Assembly: GCA_035627955.1 (NCBI GenBank)
Contig: DASPKU010000012.1
Location: forward strand, 246,414 to 310,413
Source: Phycisphaerales bacterium
GTDB lineage: Bacteria > Planctomycetota > Phycisphaerae > Phycisphaerales > UBA1924
DNA: 64,000 nucleotides
Direction of reading: 5' to 3'
Under the pieces are notes generated by a model. The model was not told the DNA's origin, made no database searches, and saw only the letters and a list, made by a program, of their open reading frames with translations. A program made the position numbers and the translations under genes. Shown piece by piece: positions 17,708 through 25,719 of the stretch (its first letter is position 1; the number at the start of each line of letters is the position of its first letter).

Positions 17708-18682
17708 TTATCGGCGGTTTTCCGGCACCGCTTGTTCGGGTGTCGTGGGACGCGGCGAGTTGGTAGCGGGTGCTGTGGGCTGAGCGGGCGCGGGTGCCTG
17801 AATCGGCAGCGGCTGCACGTCCTCTTTCCAGCCCTGCGGCGTCCGGGTGTCGAGCACATCGGACGCAACCGGCTGGTTCACCTTTACGTTCACCAGCTGC
17901 ACCAGCGAGACGTCGCCCTGCGGGGTCACTGTGCGGGCCAGACGCGGCAGCAGGCGCTTGAGCTTCGGATCCTCTCGGTACCACAGCCGGATCTCCGAGA
18001 GCTCCGCATTGGGGTCGTGCTGACGCGGCGTCAGCTTGATCTGGTGCGTGCCCTCCACGAACTTATCCAGTTGCTTCTGCATCGCCGGGGTGTTCGCCAC
18101 CAGCCCCTCGGTGGGCTTGAGCAGCACGGCGTCGAAGCGGCTGAGGATGTCCTGGCGTTTCTGGCCGATGGGCAGCGGGAATGGCCCCTCCCCCACTTTC
18201 AGCGGGTCAAAGCCCTGCCCCGCGCGGGTGATCTGCCGCTTCACAATCTGCTTCTCGCCCGCCTGCTTCTCCACTAGCCATTCGCCGTCGAAGATCATCA
18301 GGTGGTCCTGCCGCATGGGCTCCTGACGCCCGAGCTTCAGCCACTGGACATGGATCGCGAACTTCCGCGACCCCGCGCCCGGCTTGCCGTCGGGCGTGCG
18401 CGCCTTCGTGTCCACGTAGTACAGCTTGCCGCGCCGCTCCTGCACGTCGCCCTCAAGGCCGAATACACGCTCGTAGAGGATGTCGGCGTCGAGCGACTTG
18501 AGGTCCTCATCCGCGCTCTCGAGCTGGTCGAGCAGGTCGGCCGCGGTGCGGATCCCGCCCGCGGGTTGGTCCGGGCGCACCGGCCCCGCCGGGTTGGGCT
18601 GGGCGAGGTGGGTGTTGGGTTGCTCCTGGGCAAGTGAGGGGGCCGCGAGAAAGCCGGCCAGCATGATTCCAAACCAGTTCAT
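17708..18682 (-). CDS. Exported LolA-like protein
   Basis: 324 residues with a signal peptide (MNWFGIMLAGFLAAPSLAQ) and a Pro/Asn-rich linker. The domain that follows has the alternating beta pattern of LolA/LolB-fold lipoprotein carriers (LKSLDADILYERVFG, RRGKLYYVDTK, LMIFDGEWLVEK, LRLARTVTP-like strands). A Pro-rich tail closes it. Planctomycetes carry many LolA-fold proteins that are not true LolA, so a lipid- or lipoprotein-handling role is only plausible. It probably shares an operon with the TPR/gluzincin gene downstream. Confidence 0.65.
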   Translation of the reverse strand: MNWFGIMLAGFLAAPSLAQEQPNTHLAQPNPAGPVRPDQPAGGIRTAADLLDQLESADEDLKSLDADILYERVFGLEGDVQERRGKLYYVDTKARTPDGKPGAGSRKFAIHVQWLKLGRQEPMRQDHLMIFDGEWLVEKQAGEKQIVKRQITRAGQGFDPLKVGEGPFPLPIGQKRQDILSRFDAVLLKPTEGLVANTPAMQKQLDKFVEGTHQIKLTPRQHDPNAELSEIRLWYREDPKLKRLLPRLARTVTPQGDVSLVQLVNVKVNQPVASDVLDTRTPQGWKEDVQPLPIQAPAPAQPTAPATNSPRPTTPEQAVPENRR

Positions 18683-18798
18683 CCGGACTCCCTTCCTATG
18701 CCCCGGGTGCCGGGGCGGGGGGCTCTACCCTGAAAGCTGAACGCGTCACCGGCGTTCCCATTCCAGCGACCCCCAGCCACCCATTGTGAGGCCCAGCC

Positions 18799-19134
18799 AT
18801 GAGAATGTTCGCCCGCCTGTTCGTCCTCGTCCTTGTAGCGGGCATCCTGGTGCCCACGTTCATGCTATGGGATGCCACGGGCCGCAAAGGCTTCACCGCC
18901 CTACCGAACCCTAACTTCGAGCAGATGCAGAAGTCGGATGGGTCACTCTCAGGGTTGTTTGGGGAGGAGGCCGCGCCGGCTCAGGCTCCGATCGACAACT
19001 CCTTCCGCTTCGGACTGCTGCCTGCGGGTGTGGGGCCGGAGGCCATGTCCGTCGCGATGGTGGGTGGCCCTGCAATCCTGCTGGGGCTGATGGCGTTCTG
19101 CCGCGGCAAGAAGGTTTGCCCAAAGAAGGGCTGA
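18799..19134 (+). CDS. Small two-helix membrane protein of unknown function
   Basis: 111 residues. Membrane segments lie at about 5-24 (LFVLVLVAGILVPTFMLW) and 80-95 (MVGGPAILLGLMAFC). A short Pro/Ala-rich loop lies between them and a basic tail (RGKKVCPKKG) follows. I do not recognise a family. It is divergent from the LolA-like gene and upstream of the YceI gene on the same strand. Confidence 0.6.
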   Translation: MRMFARLFVLVLVAGILVPTFMLWDATGRKGFTALPNPNFEQMQKSDGSLSGLFGEEAAPAQAPIDNSFRFGLLPAGVGPEAMSVAMVGGPAILLGLMAFCRGKKVCPKKG

Positions 19135-19212
19135 GGCGACCCCCTGCTTGTGTTACCGGACCCGGGTGGCCGGCTGGATACCCTTTCGCCTCACCCACAG
19201 GAGTCTCACCCG

Positions 19213-20046
19213 ATGAAGTCTCTCGCCCTTGTCGTTTCCGCCCTCGCCCTCTTCTCCGCGGCCGGTCTCGCCATCGCCCAGCCTGCCGAGAAAGGCCAGG
19301 AACGCCGGCAGGAGCGGTCGCGCCAGTCCTCCGCCCCCACGCAGGAGTTCCCCAAGTCTCTGCCCGTCCCCGCTGAAACAGCGAAGAAGGGCACCGTCTA
19401 CTACTGCATCACCGCCAAGGAGCGGCAGATCACTTTGCACTCGGACGCGCCGGTCGAGCAGATCGACGGCTACTCGATCAACGTGGTCGGCTACGCCGTC
19501 GCCGGCCCCAAGGACAGCCCCGCCAAGCTCCAGGCCGGCGAGTGGCACCTGCCCGTGGCCAGCATCGATACCGGCAACCGCATGCGCAACAAGCACCTCA
19601 CCGAGGCCGGGTGGCTGGATGCAGCGAAGTTCCCCAACATCATCTTCAAGCTCTCCGAGGTGAAGGACATCGGCGAGGCGAAGACCGACGAGACGACCGG
19701 CGCCACCAGCTACGAGTGCACCCTCGTCGGTGACATGACCCTCCACGGCATCACCAAGCAGATGACCATCCCCGGGGCCAAGATCGCCTTCCGCAAGGGC
19801 GACGAGACCACCGCCAGGGAGGCGGCCGGCGACCTCATGCTCGTGAGCTGTAAGTTCAAGATCAAGCTCAGCGACTTCGGCGTGTCCAACAAGGTCGTCG
19901 GCCAGAAGGTCGCTGAGGACATCGAACTCACCACCAAGCTGGTCCACACCACCGTGGAGCCCAGCAAGGGCGAGGAGAAGCCCAAGGACGCCGCCAAGCC
20001 CGATGAGAAGAAGGACGAGAAGAAGCCGGTGCAGAGCGGGAGCTGA
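19213..20046 (+). CDS. YceI-family exported protein
   Basis: 277 residues from ATG 19213, which gives a signal peptide ending AIAQ. The body is a lipocalin-like YceI barrel, with segments such as SIDTGNRMRNKHLTEAGWLD, FPNIIFKLSEV and GDMTLHGITKQMTIP. Characterised YceI proteins bind polyisoprenoid lipids in the periplasm. Unusual parts are a Gln/Arg-rich linker after the signal peptide and a Lys/Glu-rich tail of about 30 residues. A strong terminator follows. Confidence 0.88.
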   Translation: MKSLALVVSALALFSAAGLAIAQPAEKGQERRQERSRQSSAPTQEFPKSLPVPAETAKKGTVYYCITAKERQITLHSDAPVEQIDGYSINVVGYAVAGPKDSPAKLQAGEWHLPVASIDTGNRMRNKHLTEAGWLDAAKFPNIIFKLSEVKDIGEAKTDETTGATSYECTLVGDMTLHGITKQMTIPGAKIAFRKGDETTAREAAGDLMLVSCKFKIKLSDFGVSNKVVGQKVAEDIELTTKLVHTTVEPSKGEEKPKDAAKPDEKKDEKKPVQSGS

Positions 20047-20100
20047 TCGGCCCACAACCGACAGCAAACGACAGCCTTTGAACAACGCAGGACTTGCGCC

Positions 20101-20129
20101 ACGGCCCGCTCCACGCGGGCCGTTTTCGT
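20101..20129 (+). terminator. Intrinsic terminator after YceI gene
   Basis: Perfect 9-bp stem ACGGCCCGC (20101-20109) / GCGGGCCGT (20115-20123) with a TCCAC loop and TTTTCGTT tail. Confidence 0.88.
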
Positions 20130-20180
20130 TGGCTGGCGCTTGCGGGTGGGGGCGTCGATAGCCCGTATGCTCCGCCCCCT

Positions 20181-21152
20181 ATGGCCACTACCGTCACCGC
20201 TGCGATGAACCCCCACGCCAGCAACCCCGAAATCAAGCCTGTTTTCACCCGTGTCGCGGCCGAGGCGCCGTGGGTCGACGTCATGGACGGGGCCCAGCGG
20301 ATCGAGACCAAGGTGCTCGACCACGGCTTCGTGGCTCTCATCGACGCCATGCCGCGCCTGGTGCCGCAGGGCAAGACCGCCGACAGCGCGATCGTGCAGG
20401 CGGCGCGGGTGTCCTACGGCCAGGGCACCAAGCAGGTAAACGAGGACCGCGGCCTCATCCGCTACCTCCTGCGCCACCGCCACACCACGCCATTTGAGAT
20501 GGTGGAGTTCAAGTTCCACATCGCGATGCCCATCTTCATCGCCCGCCAGTGGATCCGCCACCGCACGGCCAACGTGAACGAGTACTCCGCGCGGTACTCG
20601 ATCGTGCCCGACCGGTTCTATAAGCCCACGATCGACGCCGTGCGGAAGCAGTCGGCAAGCAACCGCCAGGGCGGTGAGGAGACCTTCAAGGTCGACGCCA
20701 CGGACCTGGGCGAGGTGCAGACGGCGCAGGAGTTCCTCGCGTTCCTCAGCGAGTGCGAGCGGCAGTACAGCAAGTACATCGAGCTGACGGAGAAGGGCGT
20801 GTCGCGCGAGCTGGCCCGCATGGGGCTGCCGGTGAACGTGTACACCGAGTGGTACTGGAAGTGCGACCTGCACAACATCCTGCGGTTCCTCTCGCTGCGG
20901 ATGGACGCGCACGCGCAGCTGGAGATCCGCGAGTACGCCAAGGCGATGTACGACCTGATGGCGCCAATCCTGCCCATCACCATGGAGGCGTGGCGCGACT
21001 ACGAGCTCGAGTCGATGCGGCTGACCAAGCTCGAGGTCGAGGCCATCCGCGCGGCGGGCGGCGGCGCGGCCCCGGACATCGCCACCACGAACAAGCGCGA
21101 GCAGGCGGAGTGGGCGGCCAAGCGCGCGGCGCTGGGGCTTGACCCTCGGTAA
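20181..21152 (+). CDS. thyX: Flavin-dependent thymidylate synthase
   Basis: Makes dTMP from dUMP using FAD and methylenetetrahydrofolate. 323 residues from ATG 20181; a second ATG at 20205 is also possible. The ThyX motif is present as RHRTANVNEYSARYS near residues 125-139. Supporting segments are TPFEMVEFKFHIAMPIF and NVYTEWYWKCDLHNILRFL. It is longer than many ThyX proteins, with an extra N-terminal ~35 residues and an Ala-rich end. Own terminator, so probably monocistronic. Confidence 0.96.
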   Translation: MATTVTAAMNPHASNPEIKPVFTRVAAEAPWVDVMDGAQRIETKVLDHGFVALIDAMPRLVPQGKTADSAIVQAARVSYGQGTKQVNEDRGLIRYLLRHRHTTPFEMVEFKFHIAMPIFIARQWIRHRTANVNEYSARYSIVPDRFYKPTIDAVRKQSASNRQGGEETFKVDATDLGEVQTAQEFLAFLSECERQYSKYIELTEKGVSRELARMGLPVNVYTEWYWKCDLHNILRFLSLRMDAHAQLEIREYAKAMYDLMAPILPITMEAWRDYELESMRLTKLEVEAIRAAGGGAAPDIATTNKREQAEWAAKRAALGLDPR

Positions 21153-21182
21153 ACCTGCTTCTGCACCACTGCGATCGACGCG

Positions 21183-21208
21183 AACGGCCGGGGCGACCCG
21201 GCCGTTTT
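21183..21208 (+). terminator. Intrinsic terminator after thyX
   Basis: Perfect 10-bp stem AACGGCCGGG (21183-21192) / CCCGGCCGTT (21197-21206), GCGA loop, then T residues. Confidence 0.88.
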
Positions 21209-21573
21209 CCTGCGCTGGCTTCGACTGGCGTGGAATCGCGTTCTGCGCAAGAACTGCGGGAAAACCGGACCTCCGCGTACGGTACGAACCAACCCCTAAA
21301 ACAACGTTCTGCACACCCGCGCGTGCGAAAAATTTCGAGGTTGCTGCAAGGCGTTGCACAACCTTCACGGGCGGCGTTTCCGGGGGCCCCTAACGGAGGG
21401 AAGGAACGCGCGTAGGCCGCTGTTTTTCAGGCCTCTACGCACGTTTCAGCACTGCTGTGGCAGGCGTGTAGGCGGGGGGTGTTTCCACTGTCTACCCGTG
21501 GCTGAAAGAAAAGTTGCACTTTGGGTGGCAAAAACGGCTTGCGGTGCCAGACGGGGTCGGTATCCTCTACGCC
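21209..21573. other. Non-coding spacer before the paralogue array
   Basis: 365 bp between the thyX terminator and the first exported paralogue. It is less GC-rich than the surroundings, with CTGTTTTTCAGG and GAAAGAAAAG stretches. I see no gene or repeat; it probably holds the promoter of the array. Confidence 0.5.
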
Positions 21574-21598
21574 GGGTCAAGAACGAGTCGTTCGTTCA
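21574..21598 (+). promoter_or_regulatory. Shared upstream motif, copy 1
   Basis: Core GAACGAGTCGTTCGTTCA at 21581-21598, preceded by GGGTCAA. Its first 13 bp are an inverted repeat (GAACGA/TCGTTC around one G). It lies about 80 bp before the start of the first paralogue. The same 25 bp with one change stands upstream of the fourth at 24452-24476. Promoter element, operator or leader are all possible. Confidence 0.55.
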
Positions 21599-21660
21599 AA
21601 CAGCGTGTTCGGGGTACTTCAACCAGTTCAGTCCGTTCTTTTCTTAGTGAGGAGATTGTC

Positions 21661-22554
21661 ATGAAGAGTGTGATCGCGTCCCTCGTCGCCGTCGCCGGCA
21701 TGTCCGTCGCGGCTTCCGCCAACATCGTCAACACCCAGGTCAGCTTCCTGGCCTCGGTCAACGGCGGCCCCTTCACCAGCGACCTGAACATCCTGGCCGG
21801 CCAGGGCGTCAAGCGGGTCGAGGTGGTTGCCCGCTTCACCTACATCGGGCCCGGTACCGCGCTCGGCTTCGCCTCCGCGGTCTTCCAGCCCACGGTGTCC
21901 GGCCTGGTCGCCTCTGACGCGGCCGTCGGCTACGTCAACGGCGGCCTGGGCTCCAACGTCTCCTCGCCCTCCGGCGTGGTGGCCGACGCCCCCGGCCAGT
22001 ACGGCCGCATCAGCCCCTACGGCCGCACCGCTCTCTCGAGCACCGGCCAGGCCATCTTCAACCACATCCACAACGGCAACCTCGGCGCTCCGGCCGGCCG
22101 CACGCTCCGCATCGCGCAGCGCTCCGCGACCGCCTGGGTCGGCGGCACGGGCAACACCACCGGCGGCCAGGGCGTGAACGTCGCTCAGCTCTCCAACGTC
22201 GGCCGCACCGCCTCTGACCCGGCCTTCGCTCCGGGCAGCAGCGTGAACGTGTTCCGCTGGGGCATGGACATCGACACCGGCGCGACGCTGGATGCCGCCT
22301 TCGTCCGCACCCTCACCGTTGACGCTCCGCTGAACGGCTTCGGCAACCGCGTCACCGCGACCAGCGCCCAGTTCCCCGGCTCCGCCATCGGCGACCGCGA
22401 GGTTTACTGGTGGGGCGACATGAACGCCTCCACGGGTGACCTCCGCGGCCTCGCGCAGGTGGCTCAGGGCTTCATCAACATCGTCGTCCCCAGCCCGGCC
22501 TCGCTGGCGCTCATGGGCCTCGGCGGCCTCTGCGTCGCCCGTCGCCGCCGCTAA
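21661..22554 (+). CDS. Exported PEP-CTERM-like protein, paralogue 1
   Basis: 297 residues from ATG 21661, preceded by GAGGAGA. The signal peptide is MKSVIASLVAVAGMSVAASA. The body has no family I recognise but is shared by all five members: YIGPGTALGFASAVFQP, QYGRISPYGRTAL, RIAQRSATAWVGGTGNTTGG and DREVYWWGDMNASTGDLRG. The C-terminus (PSPASLALMGLGGL then RRRR) is a PEP-CTERM-like tripartite sorting signal, which exosortase/archaeosortase-type enzymes process in other bacteria. A surface or exopolysaccharide-associated location is likely. Intact and probably expressed: good Shine-Dalgarno, upstream motif and terminator. Confidence 0.85.
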   Translation: MKSVIASLVAVAGMSVAASANIVNTQVSFLASVNGGPFTSDLNILAGQGVKRVEVVARFTYIGPGTALGFASAVFQPTVSGLVASDAAVGYVNGGLGSNVSSPSGVVADAPGQYGRISPYGRTALSSTGQAIFNHIHNGNLGAPAGRTLRIAQRSATAWVGGTGNTTGGQGVNVAQLSNVGRTASDPAFAPGSSVNVFRWGMDIDTGATLDAAFVRTLTVDAPLNGFGNRVTATSAQFPGSAIGDREVYWWGDMNASTGDLRGLAQVAQGFINIVVPSPASLALMGLGGLCVARRRR

Positions 22555-22592
22555 TCACGGCTGACGGTCAGACCTTCTGACGCACACACTCA

Positions 22593-22623
22593 CCCCTCCC
22601 CGCTCACACGGGGAGGGGTTTTT
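22593..22623 (+). terminator. Terminator of paralogue 1
   Basis: Perfect 10-bp stem CCCCTCCCCG (22593-22602) / CGGGGAGGGG (22609-22618), then TTTTTCGTTTT. The TTTTTCGTTTT tail recurs after paralogue 4. Confidence 0.9.
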
Positions 22624-22661
22624 CGTTTTGGTAGAGGGGCCCTGTTCCCAGGAAGAAGCTA

Positions 22662-23573
22662 ATGAAGACGCCGCTTGTGGCATTGATTGGAGTCGCTGGG
22701 TCGGCATCGGCCGCGCTGGGTGTGGTCAACACCCGCGTCGAGTTCCTTTTATCAATGGACGGCGGTCCTTATGTCAGTCACCTGTACATCCCATCAAACA
22801 CGGGTGTGCGGACGGTCGACGTTGTCGTAAGGATGACCTATATCGGGCCGGGTACCGCCGCTGGGTTCGCCTCCGCCGTGTTCCAACCGGTCGTGATGGG
22901 CTGGCAGCCGGGCGATGTCGCCTTTGGGTATGTGAATGGCGGCCTTGGCTCAAATGTCTCATCGCCTGCGGGAGTGGTGCCCGATTCGTTCGGTCAGTAC
23001 GGCCGCATCAGCCCATTCGGGCGCACGGCGCTGAGCAACACGTCGCAGGCGCTCTTTAATCACGTGCACACTGGTAACGCGGGGGCTCCACCGGGAGGCT
23101 CGCTCCGGATCGCACAACGCTCAGCCACGAGTTGGATAGGCTCAACAGGAAACACCACAGGAGGCCAAGGTGTGCCGGTCGCGCAGCTCGCGAACGTCGG
23201 TCGCACTGCGACCGACCCGGCGTTCAATCCAAGCACAACAGTAAGTGTCTTCCGGTGGGGGATGCTGCTTGATTCTGGCACTTTGGACGGCAGTTCGAGC
23301 CGCGCACTCATTATTGACGCTCCATTGAGTGGCTTCGGGAACCGCGTCACCACCCTCAGCCCCCAGTTCCCCGGCTCCGCCATTGGCGACCGCGAGGTTT
23401 ACTGGTGGGGCGACATGAACGCCTCTACGGGTGATCTCCGCGGCCAAGCGGTGGTATCGCAGGCAGTCATTCAATTCAATGCCATCCCGACTCCAGCAAG
23501 CCTGGGCGCGTTGGTACTAGGGGCACTCGTAACTGTCAGACGACAGCGCAGTTCACCGACGGGAATCCGATGA
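22662..23573 (+). CDS. Exported paralogue 2, decaying sorting tail
   Basis: 303 residues with a signal peptide (MKTPLVALIGVAGSASAALG). The body aligns along its length with paralogue 1 (YIGPGTAAGFASAVFQP, QYGRISPFGRTAL, DREVYWWGDMNASTGDLRG). The C-terminal signal is altered: the hydrophobic part is interrupted and the Arg cluster has become VRRQRSSPTGIR, so sorting may be lost. Codon use is less GC-rich than in paralogue 1, consistent with relaxed selection. It has no separate promoter motif and its stop overlaps the start of the pseudogene. Confidence 0.75.
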   Translation: MKTPLVALIGVAGSASAALGVVNTRVEFLLSMDGGPYVSHLYIPSNTGVRTVDVVVRMTYIGPGTAAGFASAVFQPVVMGWQPGDVAFGYVNGGLGSNVSSPAGVVPDSFGQYGRISPFGRTALSNTSQALFNHVHTGNAGAPPGGSLRIAQRSATSWIGSTGNTTGGQGVPVAQLANVGRTATDPAFNPSTTVSVFRWGMLLDSGTLDGSSSRALIIDAPLSGFGNRVTTLSPQFPGSAIGDREVYWWGDMNASTGDLRGQAVVSQAVIQFNAIPTPASLGALVLGALVTVRRQRSSPTGIR

Positions 23574-24192
23574 CGAGTTTGATTGCGGGCGTCGCAGGTT
23601 TGGCTGCTCGTTCAAACTGCCGCGGGGGCCGTCAACACGCGCGTGGAGTTCCTTGCGTCAGTCGACGCAGTACGGGCGCATCGGCCCCTTCGGGCGTACG
23701 GCGCTGACCGTCACCAGCCAGGCCATCTTCAACCACATCCATGATGGCACCAACGGCGCGCCCGCCGGTCGCACGCTCCGCATCGCGCAGCGTTCCGCGA
23801 CCAGTTGGGTCGGGGCCATGGGGAACACCACCGGGGGTCAGGGGATTCCAGTCGCTCAGCTCGCCAACGTTGGGCGAACCGCGTCGGACCCCGCGTTCAA
23901 CCCCAGCACCAGCGTGAACGTGTTCCGCTGGGCCATGGACCTCGATACGAGTGTCAGCCTTGGCTGGGCTCGCCGGCTTGAAATCGACGCGCCGCTGAGT
24001 GGCTTCGGCAACCGCAATATCGCGACCGGGGACCGCGAGGTCTACTGGTGGGGTGATCTGAACGCCTCAACCGGCGACCTCCGGGGCACGGCCATGGTCA
24101 CGCAGGGGTTCATCTCCTTCGTGCCCACGCCCGCGTCCCTCGCACTTATCGGTGCGGGGGGGATGCTGGCCTGCCGCCGCCGGCGGAACTGA
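23570..24192 (+). pseudogene. Degenerate paralogue 3 (two frameshifts and a deletion)
   Basis: The family signal peptide start is recognisable (MTSLIAGVAGLAA), then the frame shifts before the conserved VNTRVEFL segment. About 75 codons between VEFLASVD and QYGRIGPFGRTAL are missing, and the deletion shifts the frame again. From 23653 the remaining 179 codons are open and end with a good PEP-CTERM-like tail (PTPASLALIGAGGM then CRRRRN). The C-terminal part is therefore well preserved while the N-terminus is broken. Secretion in this form is unlikely. Confidence 0.82.
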
Positions 24193-24451
24193 GGCCCCGG
24201 TCCCACTCCAGAGCCGCGCAATGGCGGCCGCCATCTTCATAGATGGAGCGTCGTCCCATCCACGAGGCCCCGAGAGGGCTCACGCCTGCAGCTGCTTGCA
24301 CCCCAGCCCCCGAAGACAGGGGGTGGTTATCGGTCCGGCATGCCGAACTCAATCCGAACCAGCACAAGCTAACCCTAGAGCTGGTGAGGTTTCGGCAGAA
24401 TTCACTCACCAGTTTTCTGGCACCTCCTCAGACCTGTGGCAGTGTCCACGT
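24193..24451. other. Spacer between pseudogene and paralogue 4
   Basis: No gene or clear repeat seen. It should contain the promoter of paralogue 4, since the shared motif follows directly. Confidence 0.4.
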
Positions 24452-24476
24452 GGGTCATGAACGAGTCGTTCGTTCA
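24452..24476 (+). promoter_or_regulatory. Shared upstream motif, copy 2
   Basis: GGGTCAT followed by GAACGAGTCGTTCGTTCA, about 65 bp before the start of paralogue 4. It differs from copy 1 at one position in 25 although the intervening leaders are dissimilar, so the motif itself appears conserved. Confidence 0.55.
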
Positions 24477-24525
24477 GAAAAGCGTTTGTGGGTCTATCCC
24501 CTAGTCGTCCTGTGAGGAGATTGTC

Positions 24526-25356
24526 ATGAAGAATGTGATCGCGTCCCTCGTCGCCGTCGCCGGCCTGTCCGTCGCGGCCTCCGCCGCCTCGACTCTGACG
24601 ATGCTCGTGTCCACCAACGGCGTGGACTTCAGCAACAACGTCAACCTGATCCCCAACTCGGGCATCCAGCGCGTCGAGATCCTGACCACCGTGTCCAACA
24701 CCGGCACGGCCGCCATCGGCTTGGGCTCCATGCAGTTCCAGCCCACCGTGTCCAACTGGCGCGCGACTGACGCCCTGGTCCCCTTCACCTCGTCCTTCGG
24801 TGGCAACACCACGGTGCCCTCGGGCGCCGTCGCTGACGCCCCCGGCGTGTACGGCCGCATCAGCCCCTGGGCTGCCGCCGCGAACGTGAGCAGCTCCCGC
24901 CTCTTCGGCCACGTCCACAACAACCCGGACGGCAGCGGCCAGACCTACCTCCGCATCGCCCAGGCTCAGATCACGAGCTGGTTCGGCGGCACGGGCAACA
25001 CGACCGCTGGCTCGGGCGTGAACATCAGTCAGCGCTCCAACGTTCAGCGCACCACCAGCGACCCGGCCTTCAACCCCAGCCTGACCAACGTCCGCGTCTT
25101 CCGCTTCGCGGTTGACGTCGACACCAACGCCGGCGAGCGCGTCCTCGCCGTCGAGGCCCCGATGGCCGGCATCGGCAACCGCCAGTCGGACAACAGCCGC
25201 ATGCTGTACTGGTACGCGGACATGACCGAGAGCGCGGGTTCGATCCGCGAGGTCCCGACCATCAACAACGCGACGATCACGGTCATCCCGACGCCCGCGA
25301 CCATGGCGCTCCTCGGCCTCGGCGGTCTCGCCGTCAGCCGTCGCCGCCGGGCCTAA
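24526..25356 (+). CDS. Exported PEP-CTERM-like protein, paralogue 4
   Basis: 276 residues. The Shine-Dalgarno, start and signal-peptide DNA are nearly identical to paralogue 1 (MKNVIASLVAVAGLSVAASA), yet the mature part has diverged. It shares QPTVSNWRATDAL, VYGRISPWAA and RIAQAQITSWFGGTGNTTAG with paralogue 5 and only the scaffold with paralogues 1-3. The C-terminal sorting signal is intact (PTPATMALLGLGGLAVS then RRRRA). A terminator follows. The family has no function I can name. Confidence 0.85.
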   Translation: MKNVIASLVAVAGLSVAASAASTLTMLVSTNGVDFSNNVNLIPNSGIQRVEILTTVSNTGTAAIGLGSMQFQPTVSNWRATDALVPFTSSFGGNTTVPSGAVADAPGVYGRISPWAAAANVSSSRLFGHVHNNPDGSGQTYLRIAQAQITSWFGGTGNTTAGSGVNISQRSNVQRTTSDPAFNPSLTNVRVFRFAVDVDTNAGERVLAVEAPMAGIGNRQSDNSRMLYWYADMTESAGSIREVPTINNATITVIPTPATMALLGLGGLAVSRRRRA

Positions 25357-25398
25357 GTTCTGAATCGGGGATAGCCCCGCTCATCTGAACGTGACTCG

Positions 25399-25436
25399 CC
25401 CCTCCCTGGGAAGCCAGGGAGGGGTTTTTCGTTTTT
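25399..25436 (+). terminator. Terminator of paralogue 4
   Basis: Perfect 11-bp stem CCCCTCCCTGG (25399-25409) / CCAGGGAGGGG (25414-25424), GAAG loop, then TTTTTCGTTTTT, matching the tail seen after paralogue 1. Confidence 0.9.
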
Positions 25437-25719
25437 GGGTGCGCGGTGCGGGGGTTGGTGGTGCGGGGGGATTCCGTCGCCGTGTCCGAACAGAAGCGCA
25501 GCGCGAGCGGCGGCCGCGAGTTCGTGGAAAGCAGGGGATCGCGGTGCTGGTGGCAGCGGCGGGATGACGCCCATTCGGCGCGGTGACAGTCCGGCGTCAG
25601 GCTTCCCCGGTAAGCGAGTTGCCCTTCCCACTCTCGGCTGAACTGTTATGCTCGGACCAGGGGAGCCTCCGGCAACCCTGAGCAGGACGCCGCGCGGAAG
25701 CGTGGCAGAGGAGAGAGAC

